A program made the position numbers and the translations under genes. This document shows, one piece after another, positions 1 through 8,432 of a stretch of DNA of 41,758 nucleotides. The notes beneath the pieces are model-generated. The model searched no databases, had not been told where the DNA came from, and saw nothing but the letters and a program-made list of their open reading frames with translations. Origin of the DNA: Gemmatimonadaceae bacterium (GTDB lineage Bacteria; Gemmatimonadota; Gemmatimonadetes; Gemmatimonadales; Gemmatimonadaceae); NCBI GenBank assembly GCA_014379205.1, contig JACMME010000071.1:1-41758 (forward strand), given 5' to 3'. Numbering within the stretch: the stretch's first letter is position 1; each line of letters begins with the position of its first letter.

Positions 1-1
1 G

Positions 2-916
2 GCTGGAGGAAAGGATTTCAGCTTTCCGCATCTCTTGCCGGCGGATTCGTCACGAGCGACGCAGCTCCTGCCGAACTACCCATGGCTCGATGAAGTGACA
101 CTCGAGTTCGCATTGGCTGGAATGCGCAGTCTTGACCTTGGAAGTGATGCGCATACCGACGTGCTCGCGGTATCTCTATCTGCCACGGACTACATAGGGC
201 ACGAGTACGGTCCTGATTCCAGAGAAATACATGACCAGATCCTGCGACTTGACCGTACCCTGGGAAGCTTCATTGACACTTTGTACTCGATTCGGGATTC
301 CGCGCGCATCGTAATGGCTCTGACCGCTGATCACGGCGTCGCTCCTCTTACCGGGTTACGAAAGGGCGCGCAGCGGGTCGACCTTTCAAGCATCGTACAG
401 AAGCAGCGTCAAAGGCTCACGCAGAAAGGAGTGGACTCTTCTGCGCTGCGGTTCGAACTGGGCATGCTGTTCCTGGACCGCGCTGCATTCAGCCGGGTTC
501 CCGGTGAGGCCGACGCGGTGCTGAAGGAATTCATGACGGCGGCGCGCGCCCACTCAGGCGTGCTTCGTGCTGATTTAGTACGTAAGCTCGCCGCCGATAC
601 GGCGCGCGACAGCTTCGCTCGACGCTGGCTCAATTCGCTGCCCCCGGACATACCAGTCGAAGTGGTGGTAACTCTGAAGCCCTACAACGTGTGGGATTAC
701 GGCGTTCCGATTGCGATGCATGGCTCGCCGCATGACTACGACACGCATGTGCCGGTCATCTTTTACGGGCCTCCTTTTGCGACCGGGCGTTACGACACTT
801 TCGCTCGGGTGGTGGACTTGGCGCCCACTCTGGCCTGGGTCTCCCTTACCCAACCAACGGAACGGCTGGACGGGCACGTGTTGCGGCAGGCTCTTCGGCA
901 GGCCATCTCGAAATGA
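2..916 (+). CDS. Alkaline phosphatase superfamily protein (PafA/NPP-like), 5'-truncated by window edge
   Basis: The open frame runs in from the left edge, so the start, any signal peptide and the catalytic Thr/Ser lie outside the window; a TTG at 35 is internal. What remains is the C-terminal two thirds of an alkaline-phosphatase-superfamily phosphomonoesterase or phosphodiesterase. Metal ligands of that fold are visible: Asp and His in SATDYIGHEYG, Asp-His in LTADHGVAPL, and a C-terminal His in the HGSPHDYDTHVP segment. The end reads as the usual DLAPTLAW motif (sulfatase/phosphatase tail). Such enzymes are normally exported and release phosphate from organic esters. The stop overlaps the next start by four bases (ATGA), so it is translationally coupled to the Smr-like gene. 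Family assignment is confident; the substrate is not known. Confidence 0.85.
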   Translation, partial: AGGKDFSFPHLLPADSSRATQLLPNYPWLDEVTLEFALAGMRSLDLGSDAHTDVLAVSLSATDYIGHEYGPDSREIHDQILRLDRTLGSFIDTLYSIRDSARIVMALTADHGVAPLTGLRKGAQRVDLSSIVQKQRQRLTQKGVDSSALRFELGMLFLDRAAFSRVPGEADAVLKEFMTAARAHSGVLRADLVRKLAADTARDSFARRWLNSLPPDIPVEVVVTLKPYNVWDYGVPIAMHGSPHDYDTHVPVIFYGPPFATGRYDTFARVVDLAPTLAWVSLTQPTERLDGHVLRQALRQAISK

Positions 917-1521
917 AGGAGGGATCAGTGTCCCGAGCGGACTTGAGCCGTGCCCTGGACGAGGTGCGCTTTGGCCCCGCGCGCACCTTGAATCTCCGCG
1001 CTGGTCTCCCGACAACCAACGACGCTCGTGCCCGCGCCAACGCGTGGCTTCGCCAGCAACAGGCATCCAATGCTGGCGAGGTTCTTGTCATTACGGGGCG
1101 TGGCAAGGGTAGCGTTGACGGAATCGCGGCAGTGCGTGCAGAGATCATCAAACTTCTCGGTTCCTTGCAGCGAAAGGGAGTAGTTGATGGCGTGCAGGAG
1201 CACACAGCCGGATCGTTCGTCGTAAAAATGGCGTCCTTCCGCGCATCGCACGCCGCCAGTCTCCGCAGAATCGCCAAGCTTCCGCCACCGCCGGCGGATG
1301 CGGCTTCGCTTTTGGGGCTGGACCAGGAAACTCGTTTGCTACTGCGGCAACTGGCTGCGCGTTCTTTGTCGGATCTTGGGGTGCGGGATCCCGACCCGTT
1401 CATGGATGCGGAGATGCTGAATCAATTCGCCATGGCGGCGGCGCGCGCCGGCGAGGGCACCGGGCGTGAGACCCGCCTACACGATCAAATCGCTTCGGCG
1501 CTTTCAGCCGAAGATGAGTAA
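913..1521 (+). CDS. Smr-domain-like protein
   Basis: A 202-residue protein that begins inside the stop of the phosphatase gene (ATGA overlap) with GAAGGAGG-like sequence nearby. Residues about 25-105 resemble an Smr (small MutS-related) domain: a leading LNLRAGLP where Smr has its L-D-L-H motif, then a helix, then LVITGRGKGS, matching the Smr (I)xHGxGxG turn with Thr-Gly-Arg-Gly in place of His-Gly. Smr domains are nucleases or nucleic-acid binders, but the catalytic Asp-x-His is altered here, so activity is doubtful. The C-terminal 90 residues are helical and not recognised. The family call rests on motif shape only. Confidence 0.6.
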   Translation: MKEGSVSRADLSRALDEVRFGPARTLNLRAGLPTTNDARARANAWLRQQQASNAGEVLVITGRGKGSVDGIAAVRAEIIKLLGSLQRKGVVDGVQEHTAGSFVVKMASFRASHAASLRRIAKLPPPPADAASLLGLDQETRLLLRQLAARSLSDLGVRDPDPFMDAEMLNQFAMAAARAGEGTGRETRLHDQIASALSAEDE

Positions 1522-1777
1522 ATTGGCCGCAAGACTGGTGGCGGTAGTTGCTCTGGGTGCGTGTACGGCGCAAAACCGCGCCGTACTGGTAGACAGCGCG
1601 ACGACGGATTCAATTGTCTCCGTCAACGCTGAAAAACGTGAATCCCGCCAGGAAACCGTGAATCCGCCAGACAACCGGGAGTCCATTCATAAGGAGCCCC
1701 GTCCCGGCGACTTCAAGTATCCCGAGCGAAAGCCCATAAAGGCGCCTGTGCCGCCGCCGCGATCTTCGGATCCATGA
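1514..1777 (+). CDS. Small putative lipoprotein
   Basis: An 87-residue frame starting at the ATG at 1514, overlapping the stop of the Smr-like gene by eight bases. It opens with a short basic N-terminus, a hydrophobic stretch and a lipobox LGAC, so it is predicted to be lipidated at that Cys. The mature part is hydrophilic and ends in a Pro-rich tail. No domain is recognised. It is the third member of a tightly overlapping gene set with the phosphatase and the Smr-like gene. The longer frame from 1466 would place 16 residues in front of the signal peptide and is less likely. Confidence 0.6.
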   Translation: MSKLAARLVAVVALGACTAQNRAVLVDSATTDSIVSVNAEKRESRQETVNPPDNRESIHKEPRPGDFKYPERKPIKAPVPPPRSSDP

Positions 1778-1796
1778 GATTGACGTAGGAAGCGCA

Positions 1797-3092
1797 CTAG
1801 GACCAAATGTAGATAGCCACCGCAACAACTGCAGCAACCAGCGCGAGAACCGTAGCGGCGTGCAGCCGGCTTGTGTTCAATGGAGGGGGACCAGGAACGC
1901 GGTAAGCCGCGCCAACTGGGAATGGCACGTTCACGGAAGGCGGCTTCGCGCGACGGTAAGTTGCGTCAGCAAGCAGTGGAGCCTTGAGCAGCACCTCCTT
2001 GTCTCCGCCGTCGATGTCGTGTTGCCGGGTTGCCCTGCCCGGCATCGCGTCTTCAGAAAGTCCGCGATGGCGCACAGCCATGTAAGCGCGCGGAACGGTG
2101 CGCCCCGCACGGGTGCGTATCACCGGCAAGGATCCGGACGTTATGGCGCGCATCAGCACGGGCGTGCGAGCGTGCTTGCGGGGAAGAGTTGTTTCGGCCG
2201 CTGCGTATATCCCGGCGCGCGTGCCAGGTCGCGCGACCGAATCCCTGTAAGCGGGATGCGATTCCGGGGGTGTCGGCGGCTTGCGGGTCGCCCGGGGAGG
2301 TGGAATCTGCCTTTCGACGTTGACCCGAAGGCTTGGGTCCAGAACCTCCCCACGTGCACGCGCTGCTTCGGTAGCCATGACAGTCGCTCGGGCTGCTGTC
2401 GGCGCTCCACCGTTCACCACACCACTACACGCACAGCCCAGGCACGGGGCGAGATCGAAGAGTGACCTTTCGCGGGCGATCAGCCGTTCGGCCAGCTCCG
2501 AGGAATAATCACCAGCGTCCAGCTCCACGAGCATCCGTCCATTCTGTGCCCAAAGCGCTTGTGGTGCAGGTGCGCCGCCGGGTAACGAGCGATACCGCCG
2601 GAATGCCGGGTAAGTGCCGGTCGCGTCCTGGCGCGTAGAAAGTCTGACTCCGCGCTCGGCAAGAAGGCCAAGCAGCTCCATAGGTGTGAAGTGCGTGTCA
2701 ATCTCGGAATGCATGGCGGCGGCAGGACAACCTCCAGCATAAGTGACGTGAATTTTGGTCGTGCCGAACAGCGCGCGCAAATACCTTGCGGTCGCGACCG
2801 GAGGAGCTTCTACCGGAACGAGAAACCGATTGAGATCCGCCCCGTTGTTCAGGAGCTTTTCGGCCACATGCGGACAGGAGCACAGGATTGCTGGTTCTTC
2901 TGTACGACGAGCAAGAATTCTCAGCGTAGCGTCGGCGATGATTTCGTCTCCCCATGCGGCGGGTATCGCCGCGGCAAAGCCGGCCGCGCCGCAAGCACTA
3001 GCCAGCTGGACGCCGCTAGCCGGCAGCGCAGCCAGAAGGGTGTCGGTCCCAAGAACTATGACAGGCAGCATTGACTCGGTGGCTGGACTCAT
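1797..3092 (-). CDS. Fe-only hydrogenase large-subunit-like protein with C-terminal membrane anchor
   Basis: A 431-residue protein resembling the H-cluster domain of [FeFe]-hydrogenases and their sensory relatives, without N-terminal ferredoxin domains. The three family motifs can be traced: L1 as CSCPHVAEKL (Cys71, Cys73), an intervening APPVATARYLRALFG helix equivalent to the family's SPM..ALARYL, L2 as YAGGCPAAAMHSE (Cys122) followed by a THFTPMEL segment, and L3 as APCLGCACSGVVNGG (Cys217, Cys220, Cys222). The L2 Lys of true hydrogenases is absent, so hydrogen catalysis is unlikely; an Fe-S redox sensor or scaffold is more plausible. Residues 270-405 are low-complexity and basic, and about 406-430 form a single hydrophobic helix, predicting a tail anchor. 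It is divergent from a Crp/Fnr regulator across 286 bp. The start at 3092 has only a weak ribosome site; Met8 is an alternative. Confidence 0.65.
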   Translation of the reverse strand: MSPATESMLPVIVLGTDTLLAALPASGVQLASACGAAGFAAAIPAAWGDEIIADATLRILARRTEEPAILCSCPHVAEKLLNNGADLNRFLVPVEAPPVATARYLRALFGTTKIHVTYAGGCPAAAMHSEIDTHFTPMELLGLLAERGVRLSTRQDATGTYPAFRRYRSLPGGAPAPQALWAQNGRMLVELDAGDYSSELAERLIARERSLFDLAPCLGCACSGVVNGGAPTAARATVMATEAARARGEVLDPSLRVNVERQIPPPRATRKPPTPPESHPAYRDSVARPGTRAGIYAAAETTLPRKHARTPVLMRAITSGSLPVIRTRAGRTVPRAYMAVRHRGLSEDAMPGRATRQHDIDGGDKEVLLKAPLLADATYRRAKPPSVNVPFPVGAAYRVPGPPPLNTSRLHAATVLALVAAVVAVAIYIWS

Positions 3093-3378
3093 GACCCCGG
3101 ATAAGCCTGGAAAGCTGCCATGTTCATAGCGTGGACCATCGTGTTCTCATTCCTGCCTTGCGGCGTATGTGCACCGAAAGAACCAATTCGCCAACCCAGT
3201 CGTATATGTGACTGCAAGCACAACGGTCCGTGCTTTGCAACATCTGTAGTATCGTGCCTTACCTGCGCAGCCAACGCAAGAAACACAGCAGTATTGTAAC
3301 TCCGGTCGTGCAGGACGGCACCTCGGCACCTGTCTCGCACCCGACCGGCGCCCTATCCGCACAATTGCGAGGAGGAAC

Positions 3379-4194
3379 TTGCTAGCAGCTCCCTTGAAGC
3401 CGATTACAAGGCTTTCACGCGCGTGTCGCGACTCTCTTACGAACTATGCGGCGCGCACCACATGGCCGGCTGGCTTTACGGTGTACGAGCGCGATTCGCA
3501 AGCGGACGGCGTTTTTATCGTACTGTTCGGCCAGATCGTTCTTCGTAGCCAGTTGGCGCTTGGGAGAGAGTACGTGCCGTGGGTTGCGGCACCTGGCGAG
3601 ACCTTCGGCGATGAGGGACTGCAAAAAGCTTTTTGCTACGTCAGCACCGCGCGAGCCGAGGAAGAAAGCGAGACTCTCCATCTCAGTTCTGCCAGCTTCA
3701 ACGCTCTCATGCGTGAACAGCCCGCGCTCGCCATGGCACTGGTGCGTCAGATGGTATCCGAGAGGACGAGTCTGCTCCAAAAACAAGGGGAGCATTACAC
3801 CCTCACTGTTGAAGAGCGCCTGGTCATTTCGCTCATACGACTCGAGTGCAGCCGCGAAGGAGATGTCGTGCCAGGTTCCCCGGCACGCAATGGTTCGGCT
3901 TCGCCTCGCCTCGCCGACGCTCAGGGCGCGACCCACATTTTCTCCCGGCGGCTTCTGGGAGAACTGGTGGGTGCTACCCGCGAATCAATCTCTCTTGTAC
4001 TCGCTCGTCTCACCGGGGAAGGCCTGGTGCGCCGTGAAGGAAGTGGTCTCGTAGTAACGGATTTCGATGGCCTCATGGCAAAGATCGAGAGCAGGGAGCG
4101 ACCCCATCCGATTGAAATTCACGAGGAGCGGCAGAGACTGGATCCTGTCGTTAGCGGACAGGTTCGAAACGCCAGCGTATTTCACCGTACGTGA
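3379..4194 (+). CDS. Crp/Fnr family transcriptional regulator
   Basis: A 271-residue regulator. Residues about 5-125 form a cyclic-nucleotide-binding-type beta roll (phrases GVFIVLFGQIVL and APGETFGDEG), then a long dimer helix, then a winged helix-turn-helix around residues 195-235 (SRRLLGELVGATRESISLVL). The N-terminal Cys cluster of FNR is missing: Cys is seen only singly, at 16, 86 and in LECSREG, so an FNR-type oxygen sensor cluster is not expected. The start is TTG at 3379, chosen because GAGGAGG lies three to four bases upstream; the next in-frame TTG is too far from it. A 30-residue Pro/Ser insert precedes the HTH. Placement opposite the hydrogenase-like gene suggests, but does not prove, that it controls that gene. 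Confidence 0.85.
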   Translation: MLAAPLKPITRLSRACRDSLTNYAARTTWPAGFTVYERDSQADGVFIVLFGQIVLRSQLALGREYVPWVAAPGETFGDEGLQKAFCYVSTARAEEESETLHLSSASFNALMREQPALAMALVRQMVSERTSLLQKQGEHYTLTVEERLVISLIRLECSREGDVVPGSPARNGSASPRLADAQGATHIFSRRLLGELVGATRESISLVLARLTGEGLVRREGSGLVVTDFDGLMAKIESRERPHPIEIHEERQRLDPVVSGQVRNASVFHRT

Positions 4195-4388
4195 TTAGAG
4201 TCGCTAGCACTCAGCTCTGGAATACCAATGACCGAAGCGCGTTTCACACCTGCAGGCGAATTTCGGCGCGGGCCATAGGTCGTTTCAAGCAACCGTAGGA
4301 GCTAACCCCCGGCGCGCCAGGAGGCGCTGGAGGCCAACCCGGGTTATGTAATCTGGGCTGGAGGCTCGCAGCCATGTAGTTTTCAGTA

Positions 4389-5540
4389 ATGCCACTGCCT
4401 TCCCTTACAACTGACGAAACGCTTCGATACAGTCGTCACCTTCTATTGCCTGGTGTGGGGCTGGATGGACAGCGGCGCCTCAAGGGTGGCAGGGTATTGC
4501 TGGTCGGAGCTGGCGGCCTCGGGTCTCCAGCGGCGCTATATCTCGCCGCAGCCGGCGTGGGGCACCTTGGCGTGGTTGACTTCGACGTAGTCGATGTCAC
4601 GAATCTTCAGCGCCAGATTTTACACGGCACCAGCGACGTCGGGCGGTCGAAGCTCGATTCAGCACGAGATGCCATTGCGGAGATCAACCCCCACGTAAAT
4701 GTGGAAACGGTCGAGGCGCGGCTGACATCGGCAAACGCGCTCGACATTATTCGGGAACACGACATCGTCGTTGACGGCTCCGACAATTTTCCAACGCGGT
4801 ATTTGACGAACGACGCGTGCGTGATACTCGGCAAGCCGAACGTGTACGGGAGCGTCTTTCGCTTCGAGGGTCAGGCCTCGGTCTTCGCAACGGAATCTGG
4901 CCCATGCTACCGCTGCCTGTTTCGAGAGCCGCCACCGCCGGGTTTGGTTCCCAGCTGTGCTGAGGCGGGCGTGCTGGGTGTACTGCCCGGTTTGGTGGGA
5001 GTAATTCAGGCGACGGAGACGATAAAGCTTTTGCTCGGCGCCGGTGATTCGCTGGCTGGACGACTGCTTCTCATTGATGCGCTCCGGATGCAGTTCCGAA
5101 CTCTGCAGCTCGAGCGCGATCCCACGTGCCCGGCATGCGGCACGCGAACGATCAGGGAGCTAATTGATTACGACGACTTCTGCGGGTTGACGAACCCAGT
5201 CAACAGCGCAGTTGATGAACAAATGCACGAGTATTCACCCGCGGATCTCTTGAGAGCGCTTTCGAATGGGGAGCTGATTGATCTTTTGGATGTGCGAGAG
5301 CCGCACGAGTGGGAGATCGCGCATATAGCAGGCGCGCGGCTGGTTCCGCTTGGTTCGCTCGAGCAGGCCATGCAGACTATCAGCGCAGAGCACGAGATAG
5401 TGGTCTACTGCAAGGGAGGCACGCGGGGCGCACAGGCTGTGCGCACGCTCCGCGCTGCGGGGTTCGCGCGTGTCTCCAATCTGGCAGGCGGCATATTGCG
5501 GTGGAGGGAAGAAGTTGATCAGACGCTCGTGAAGTACTGA
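4389..5540 (+). CDS. moeB: MoeB/ThiF-type adenylyltransferase fused to rhodanese domain
   Basis: A 383-residue E1-like enzyme that adenylates the C-terminal Gly of a sulfur-carrier protein (MoaD or ThiS). The N-terminal 250 residues carry the nucleotide-binding GAGGLGSPAALYLAAAG loop, the DFDVVDVTNLQRQ segment, the DGSDNFPTRY motif and the two zinc-binding Cys pairs CYRC and CPAC. The C-terminal about 100 residues are a rhodanese domain with LLDVREPHEW and the active-site loop CKGGTRGAQ, whose Cys carries persulfide. This MoeZ-like fusion can both activate and thiolate its carrier. No carrier protein gene is adjacent. The choice between molybdopterin, thiamine and cysteine pathways cannot be made from this window. 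Confidence 0.9.
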   Translation: MPLPSLTTDETLRYSRHLLLPGVGLDGQRRLKGGRVLLVGAGGLGSPAALYLAAAGVGHLGVVDFDVVDVTNLQRQILHGTSDVGRSKLDSARDAIAEINPHVNVETVEARLTSANALDIIREHDIVVDGSDNFPTRYLTNDACVILGKPNVYGSVFRFEGQASVFATESGPCYRCLFREPPPPGLVPSCAEAGVLGVLPGLVGVIQATETIKLLLGAGDSLAGRLLLIDALRMQFRTLQLERDPTCPACGTRTIRELIDYDDFCGLTNPVNSAVDEQMHEYSPADLLRALSNGELIDLLDVREPHEWEIAHIAGARLVPLGSLEQAMQTISAEHEIVVYCKGGTRGAQAVRTLRAAGFARVSNLAGGILRWREEVDQTLVKY

Positions 5541-5648
5541 TTGGAACGCTTCATCCCCGGCTATTCTGGGTTCGTGGGCACGAATCTGGCACAGTTTAGA
5601 GGGTGCAATGAGGGGGGTGGACATCCTCGTGGGGGGGATGACACCAAC

Positions 5649-5679
5649 AGGGGAGTTCGGCCGCCAGGCCGGCTCCCCT
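5649..5679 (+). terminator. GC-rich hairpin, possible terminator of the moeB-like gene
   Basis: Seven-base arms AGGGGAG and CTCCCCT enclose a second five-base stem (CGGCC/GGCCG) with a four-base loop. Only three T residues follow, so it is a weak candidate for intrinsic termination. A second smaller hairpin (arms GTGCCG and CGGCAC) lies at 5699-5727. The stretch 5541-5796 has no recognisable gene. Confidence 0.4.
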
Positions 5680-5796
5680 TTGCGCATGTGCTGGCGAGGT
5701 GCCGAAATCACCGGAGACAGGCGGCACGCTCATTCACGGCATGAACTGCAGGGACTTTACGCCGCAGCGACCGTCTCAGAATAGCCGCGCTTGGCA

Positions 5797-6729
5797 ATGT
5801 TTCTCTCAACAGCAATTCCTCTTCTCATCCTCGGCGCGGCGATCGCACTGGCGCTGGGCTGGCGTGGTCATGCGGCAAGGCGCCTCGAGCGCGTCACATT
5901 AGCGCGAATGCCTGTCGGAAAGGGGGGCATTGTCGCCGGTGCCGAGACCATATCGAAAGACGTTCGTGGCGGACGCGCAGTCCTTCTACTGCATGGCTTT
6001 GGCGATACGCCGCAGACACTCAGGTATCTCGCGGACGATCTCGTTGCACACGGTTACGCGGTGCGTGCGCCGCTGCTTCCAGGGCACGGGCGCACTCTGT
6101 CCCACTTCGCAGCATCGCGTTCGGCGGACTGGCTGGAGTCGGCGCGAGAGGAGCTCCGGGCAACACTGGATTCATACGCTGATGTGAGCATTGTCGGGCT
6201 ATCCATGGGAGGGGCTCTCGCAAGTATCCTGGCGGCGGACAGCGCTGATGTTGGGGCACTGGTATTGATAGCCCCGTATCTGGACATGCCGCCAGCTGTA
6301 AGACGCGTTGCGAGATGGCACCGTGCGCTTAGCGCAAGCACAGTCTATGTAGCGGGTCGCGGTGGAGAGCGATCGATTCACGATCCAACAGAACGCGCCA
6401 GGGCGCTATCGTACCGCGCATCGACACCGCAGCTCCTTTTCGAGCTGTCGAAAATCGCGGACGTCGCGCGAGCGTCACTCCCGCGCATCCTGGCACCGAC
6501 ACTCTTGCTCCAGTCGCGTGAGGACAACCGAATCTCGCCGACAGTTGCCGAGCACGCCTATGCCGCTATCGGCTCGAGCGAAAAGCGGCTCCTGTGGCTG
6601 GAGGGGTGCGGGCACGTTGTAACGGTGGATTACGGCCGAGAGAAAGTTTTCGCGCATGTTCGCGAGTGGCTTCAAGCGCACACCGGCCGGGTTACTGCTT
6701 CGACAGACTCGTCAACACGAAGGGGTTGA
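5797..6729 (+). CDS. Alpha/beta hydrolase (carboxylesterase / serine aminopeptidase S33-like)
   Basis: About 310 residues. The N-terminus is one hydrophobic helix (residues 3-22) that likely anchors or exports the protein. The hydrolase fold follows: oxyanion-hole VLLLHGFGDTPQ, nucleophile elbow GLSMGG, an acidic residue in LLLQSREDNRIS, and catalytic His in GCGHVVTVDYG. The length and motifs match monoacylglycerol-lipase/carboxylesterase proteins of the Est30 type. The substrate is unknown. The start is taken at ATG 5797, although no clear ribosome site precedes it; a TTG two codons earlier is equally possible. The gene ends just before a strong bidirectional hairpin. Confidence 0.85.
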   Translation: MFLSTAIPLLILGAAIALALGWRGHAARRLERVTLARMPVGKGGIVAGAETISKDVRGGRAVLLLHGFGDTPQTLRYLADDLVAHGYAVRAPLLPGHGRTLSHFAASRSADWLESAREELRATLDSYADVSIVGLSMGGALASILAADSADVGALVLIAPYLDMPPAVRRVARWHRALSASTVYVAGRGGERSIHDPTERARALSYRASTPQLLFELSKIADVARASLPRILAPTLLLQSREDNRISPTVAEHAYAAIGSSEKRLLWLEGCGHVVTVDYGREKVFAHVREWLQAHTGRVTASTDSSTRRG

Positions 6730-6730
6730 T

Positions 6731-6761
6731 AAAAAACGGGACAGCGTGAACGCTGTCCCGT
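6731..6761 (-). terminator. Intrinsic terminator for the histone-like gene (possibly bidirectional)
   Basis: A perfect 11-bp stem (ACGGGACAGCG / CGCTGTCCCGT) closes a TGAA tetraloop at 6736-6761. The six A residues at 6731-6736 become a U tract on the minus-strand transcript, so it best terminates the leftward gene; it can also block the rightward hydrolase transcript. Confidence 0.9.
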
Positions 6762-6786
6762 GATCGCCGCTCGATCGGCTAGTACG

Positions 6787-7209
6787 TCAGGTGATGTTGT
6801 CGTAGGTGTCCTTCACGAACTCCGAAGCCGATCCAATAGCGCTCCCCGCCTGCTTCACGACCCCTCGCGCGACGCGCTTCACGCGCGTTACGGCTGTCAC
6901 CTTGCGCTTCCCGCCCGAACGCTTTTTCGAAGCGCTCTTTTTCGTTGTGCTCTTTCTGGAAGCGCTCTTCTTCGTTGTGCTTTTGCGAGAGCCGCTGCTG
7001 CTTTTTTTCGCAGCAGTGCGCTTGCGCGAGGCCGACTTGCTCGCTGATTTACGGCCGGTTTTTTTTGTGCTGCGAGATGCCGATTTCTTGGTTGCGCCTT
7101 TGCGCGATGACTTCTTGGCGCCCGACCTGCTCGATGATTTGCTGGACGCCTTCTTCGCGCTCGACGCCGAGCGCTTACGACCACGGGACGACTTGGATGC
7201 TGTCGCCAT
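6787..7209 (-). CDS. Lys/Ser-rich histone H1-like DNA-binding protein
   Basis: A 140-residue, very basic protein made almost wholly of Lys, Ser, Ala, Arg and Thr in short repeats such as KKSA and RKSTTKKSAS. The last 35 residues differ (VTRVKRVARGVVKQAGSAIG then an acidic-aromatic end) and look like a short amphipathic helix. Composition matches bacterial histone-H1-like nucleoid proteins, which bind DNA through Lys-rich tails. The start at 7209 is supported by AGGAG eight bases upstream on the minus strand, and a strong terminator follows the stop. The function is inferred from composition only. Confidence 0.75.
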   Translation of the reverse strand: MATASKSSRGRKRSASSAKKASSKSSSRSGAKKSSRKGATKKSASRSTKKTGRKSASKSASRKRTAAKKSSSGSRKSTTKKSASRKSTTKKSASKKRSGGKRKVTAVTRVKRVARGVVKQAGSAIGSASEFVKDTYDNIT

Positions 7210-7633
7210 TGCTCTTCTCCTGGATCACGAGGATACTGTGGATGCAGCACGCGGACACGAACGCACGAGTACAACGGCAAGATTCGCGCGCACTGAATGA
7301 AATTGCAAGAGGCATTCCGAAATTTGTATTCCAGCAATCCGGAAATTCGTATCTGTAATTTCGCTTGGTACTGGATCTCCGAGTCGTGAAAGCTGCTCTT
7401 GTGGTAATAGCTGAAATGATTGAATTCGATCGCACACGCATTCGCGATTGGTGTGTTACTCGCCGCGCCCATGGTGATGTTGTAAACGTTCTGCACTTTC
7501 CGGAACGAGAAGGCTTGATGGCAAAATCGGTTCTGACAGATTTCGGACGCTGAATCGACGAGAGAAACGCCAATCTTGCATGACGGACTATATAAGATTG
7601 TTCTCTCACAACTCACCCTCTCCAGGAACTCTC
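7210..7633. other. Divergent intergenic region, 424 bp, AT-richer, no gene seen
   Basis: Lies between divergent starts at 7209 (-) and 7634 (+). It is visibly richer in A/T than its flanks. A TATAAG-like -10 candidate sits near 7590 in front of the lipoprotein gene, but no good -35 pairs with it. Short frames across it show no conserved-looking content. Confidence 0.5.
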
Positions 7634-8356
7634 ATGAAAAGTCACATAGCGGCCGCGGGCCTGGCTCTGTTGTTCACGGGCTGCGCGCCAAGCGCAGATG
7701 ACACCTCCTCCGACACGGCAATGGGGGACAGCTCAGTGGTGGCAGCGCGCACCGACAGTATGGGTATGACGGATGATCCGGACTCCCCGGTGCAGGGAGG
7801 AGCAGGGGTTCCAGCAGGTTTCATCGGACGCACCGATGCGGAAAACCAGCAAATCACCGATGTGAAGTACACCCAGGACAACGCCGGATGGAACATCCAG
7901 ACCGGTCCGCATCACATTGTCTACTCTCCCAAGAACACGGCATCTGGCTCATACAGGGTGGAGACCACCATCGATCAGATGGAGGCTCCCGCTCACCCCG
8001 AATCTTTTGGAGTATTTTTCGGGGGCACCGCCCTCGATCAGCCCGGCATCAAGTACAGCTACTTCATGGTGCGCGGTACGGGCGAGTATCTGGTGAAGAC
8101 GCGCGACGGAGCAGGCACCAAGAACGTGGTAGCGTGGAAGGCGGCGGACGGTATCCCCAAAGCAGACGCATCAGGCAAGGCAAGCTACAAGCTTGCAGTT
8201 AACGTAGGGTCCGATTCGGTTCGTTTCATGGTCAATGAAAAGCAGGTTGGCTCGCTCGCAAAGTCAGCGGTCTACACCAATGGCATCGCCGGCATAAGAG
8301 TTGGCCACAATTTGCACGTCCGCGCGACCCCATTGGTGGTGAACACCGGCACGTAA
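7634..8356 (+). CDS. Putative lipoprotein with lectin/glucanase-like beta-sandwich
   Basis: A 240-residue protein with a signal peptide ending in the lipobox FTGC, so probably a lipoprotein. Start at ATG 7634, with AGGA six bases upstream. The mature N-terminus is Ser/Thr/Asp-rich linker. The rest (from about residue 70) is a beta-rich domain with phrases such as ESFGVFFGG, YSYFMVRGTGEYLVKTR and NGIAGIRVGHNLHVR, reminiscent of the concanavalin-like fold of DUF1080-type proteins. No catalytic residue is assignable. A strong terminator follows. Confidence 0.7.
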   Translation: MKSHIAAAGLALLFTGCAPSADDTSSDTAMGDSSVVAARTDSMGMTDDPDSPVQGGAGVPAGFIGRTDAENQQITDVKYTQDNAGWNIQTGPHHIVYSPKNTASGSYRVETTIDQMEAPAHPESFGVFFGGTALDQPGIKYSYFMVRGTGEYLVKTRDGAGTKNVVAWKAADGIPKADASGKASYKLAVNVGSDSVRFMVNEKQVGSLAKSAVYTNGIAGIRVGHNLHVRATPLVVNTGT

Positions 8357-8380
8357 CACTCGGTCTCGTACGCACAGCGA

Positions 8381-8417
8381 ATGGGAGTGGTTGCGGTGGA
8401 CTACTCCCATTTTCTTT
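8381..8417 (+). terminator. Intrinsic terminator after the lipoprotein gene
   Basis: A ten-base-pair stem including one G-T pair (ATGGGAGTGG with CTACTCCCAT) with a ten-base loop, followed by TTTCTTT. Confidence 0.85.
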
Positions 8418-8432
8418 GCCCGTAAGCAATGC

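Noticed and set aside
4195-4388. Riboswitch or tRNA in front of the moeB-like gene
   Set aside because: GC-rich with short stems, but no TPP, molybdenum-cofactor or tRNA consensus could be matched by eye.
7365-7553. 62-residue plus-strand frame in the 7.2-7.6 kb gap
   Set aside because: No clear ribosome site, no recognisable motif, A/T-rich intergenic location.
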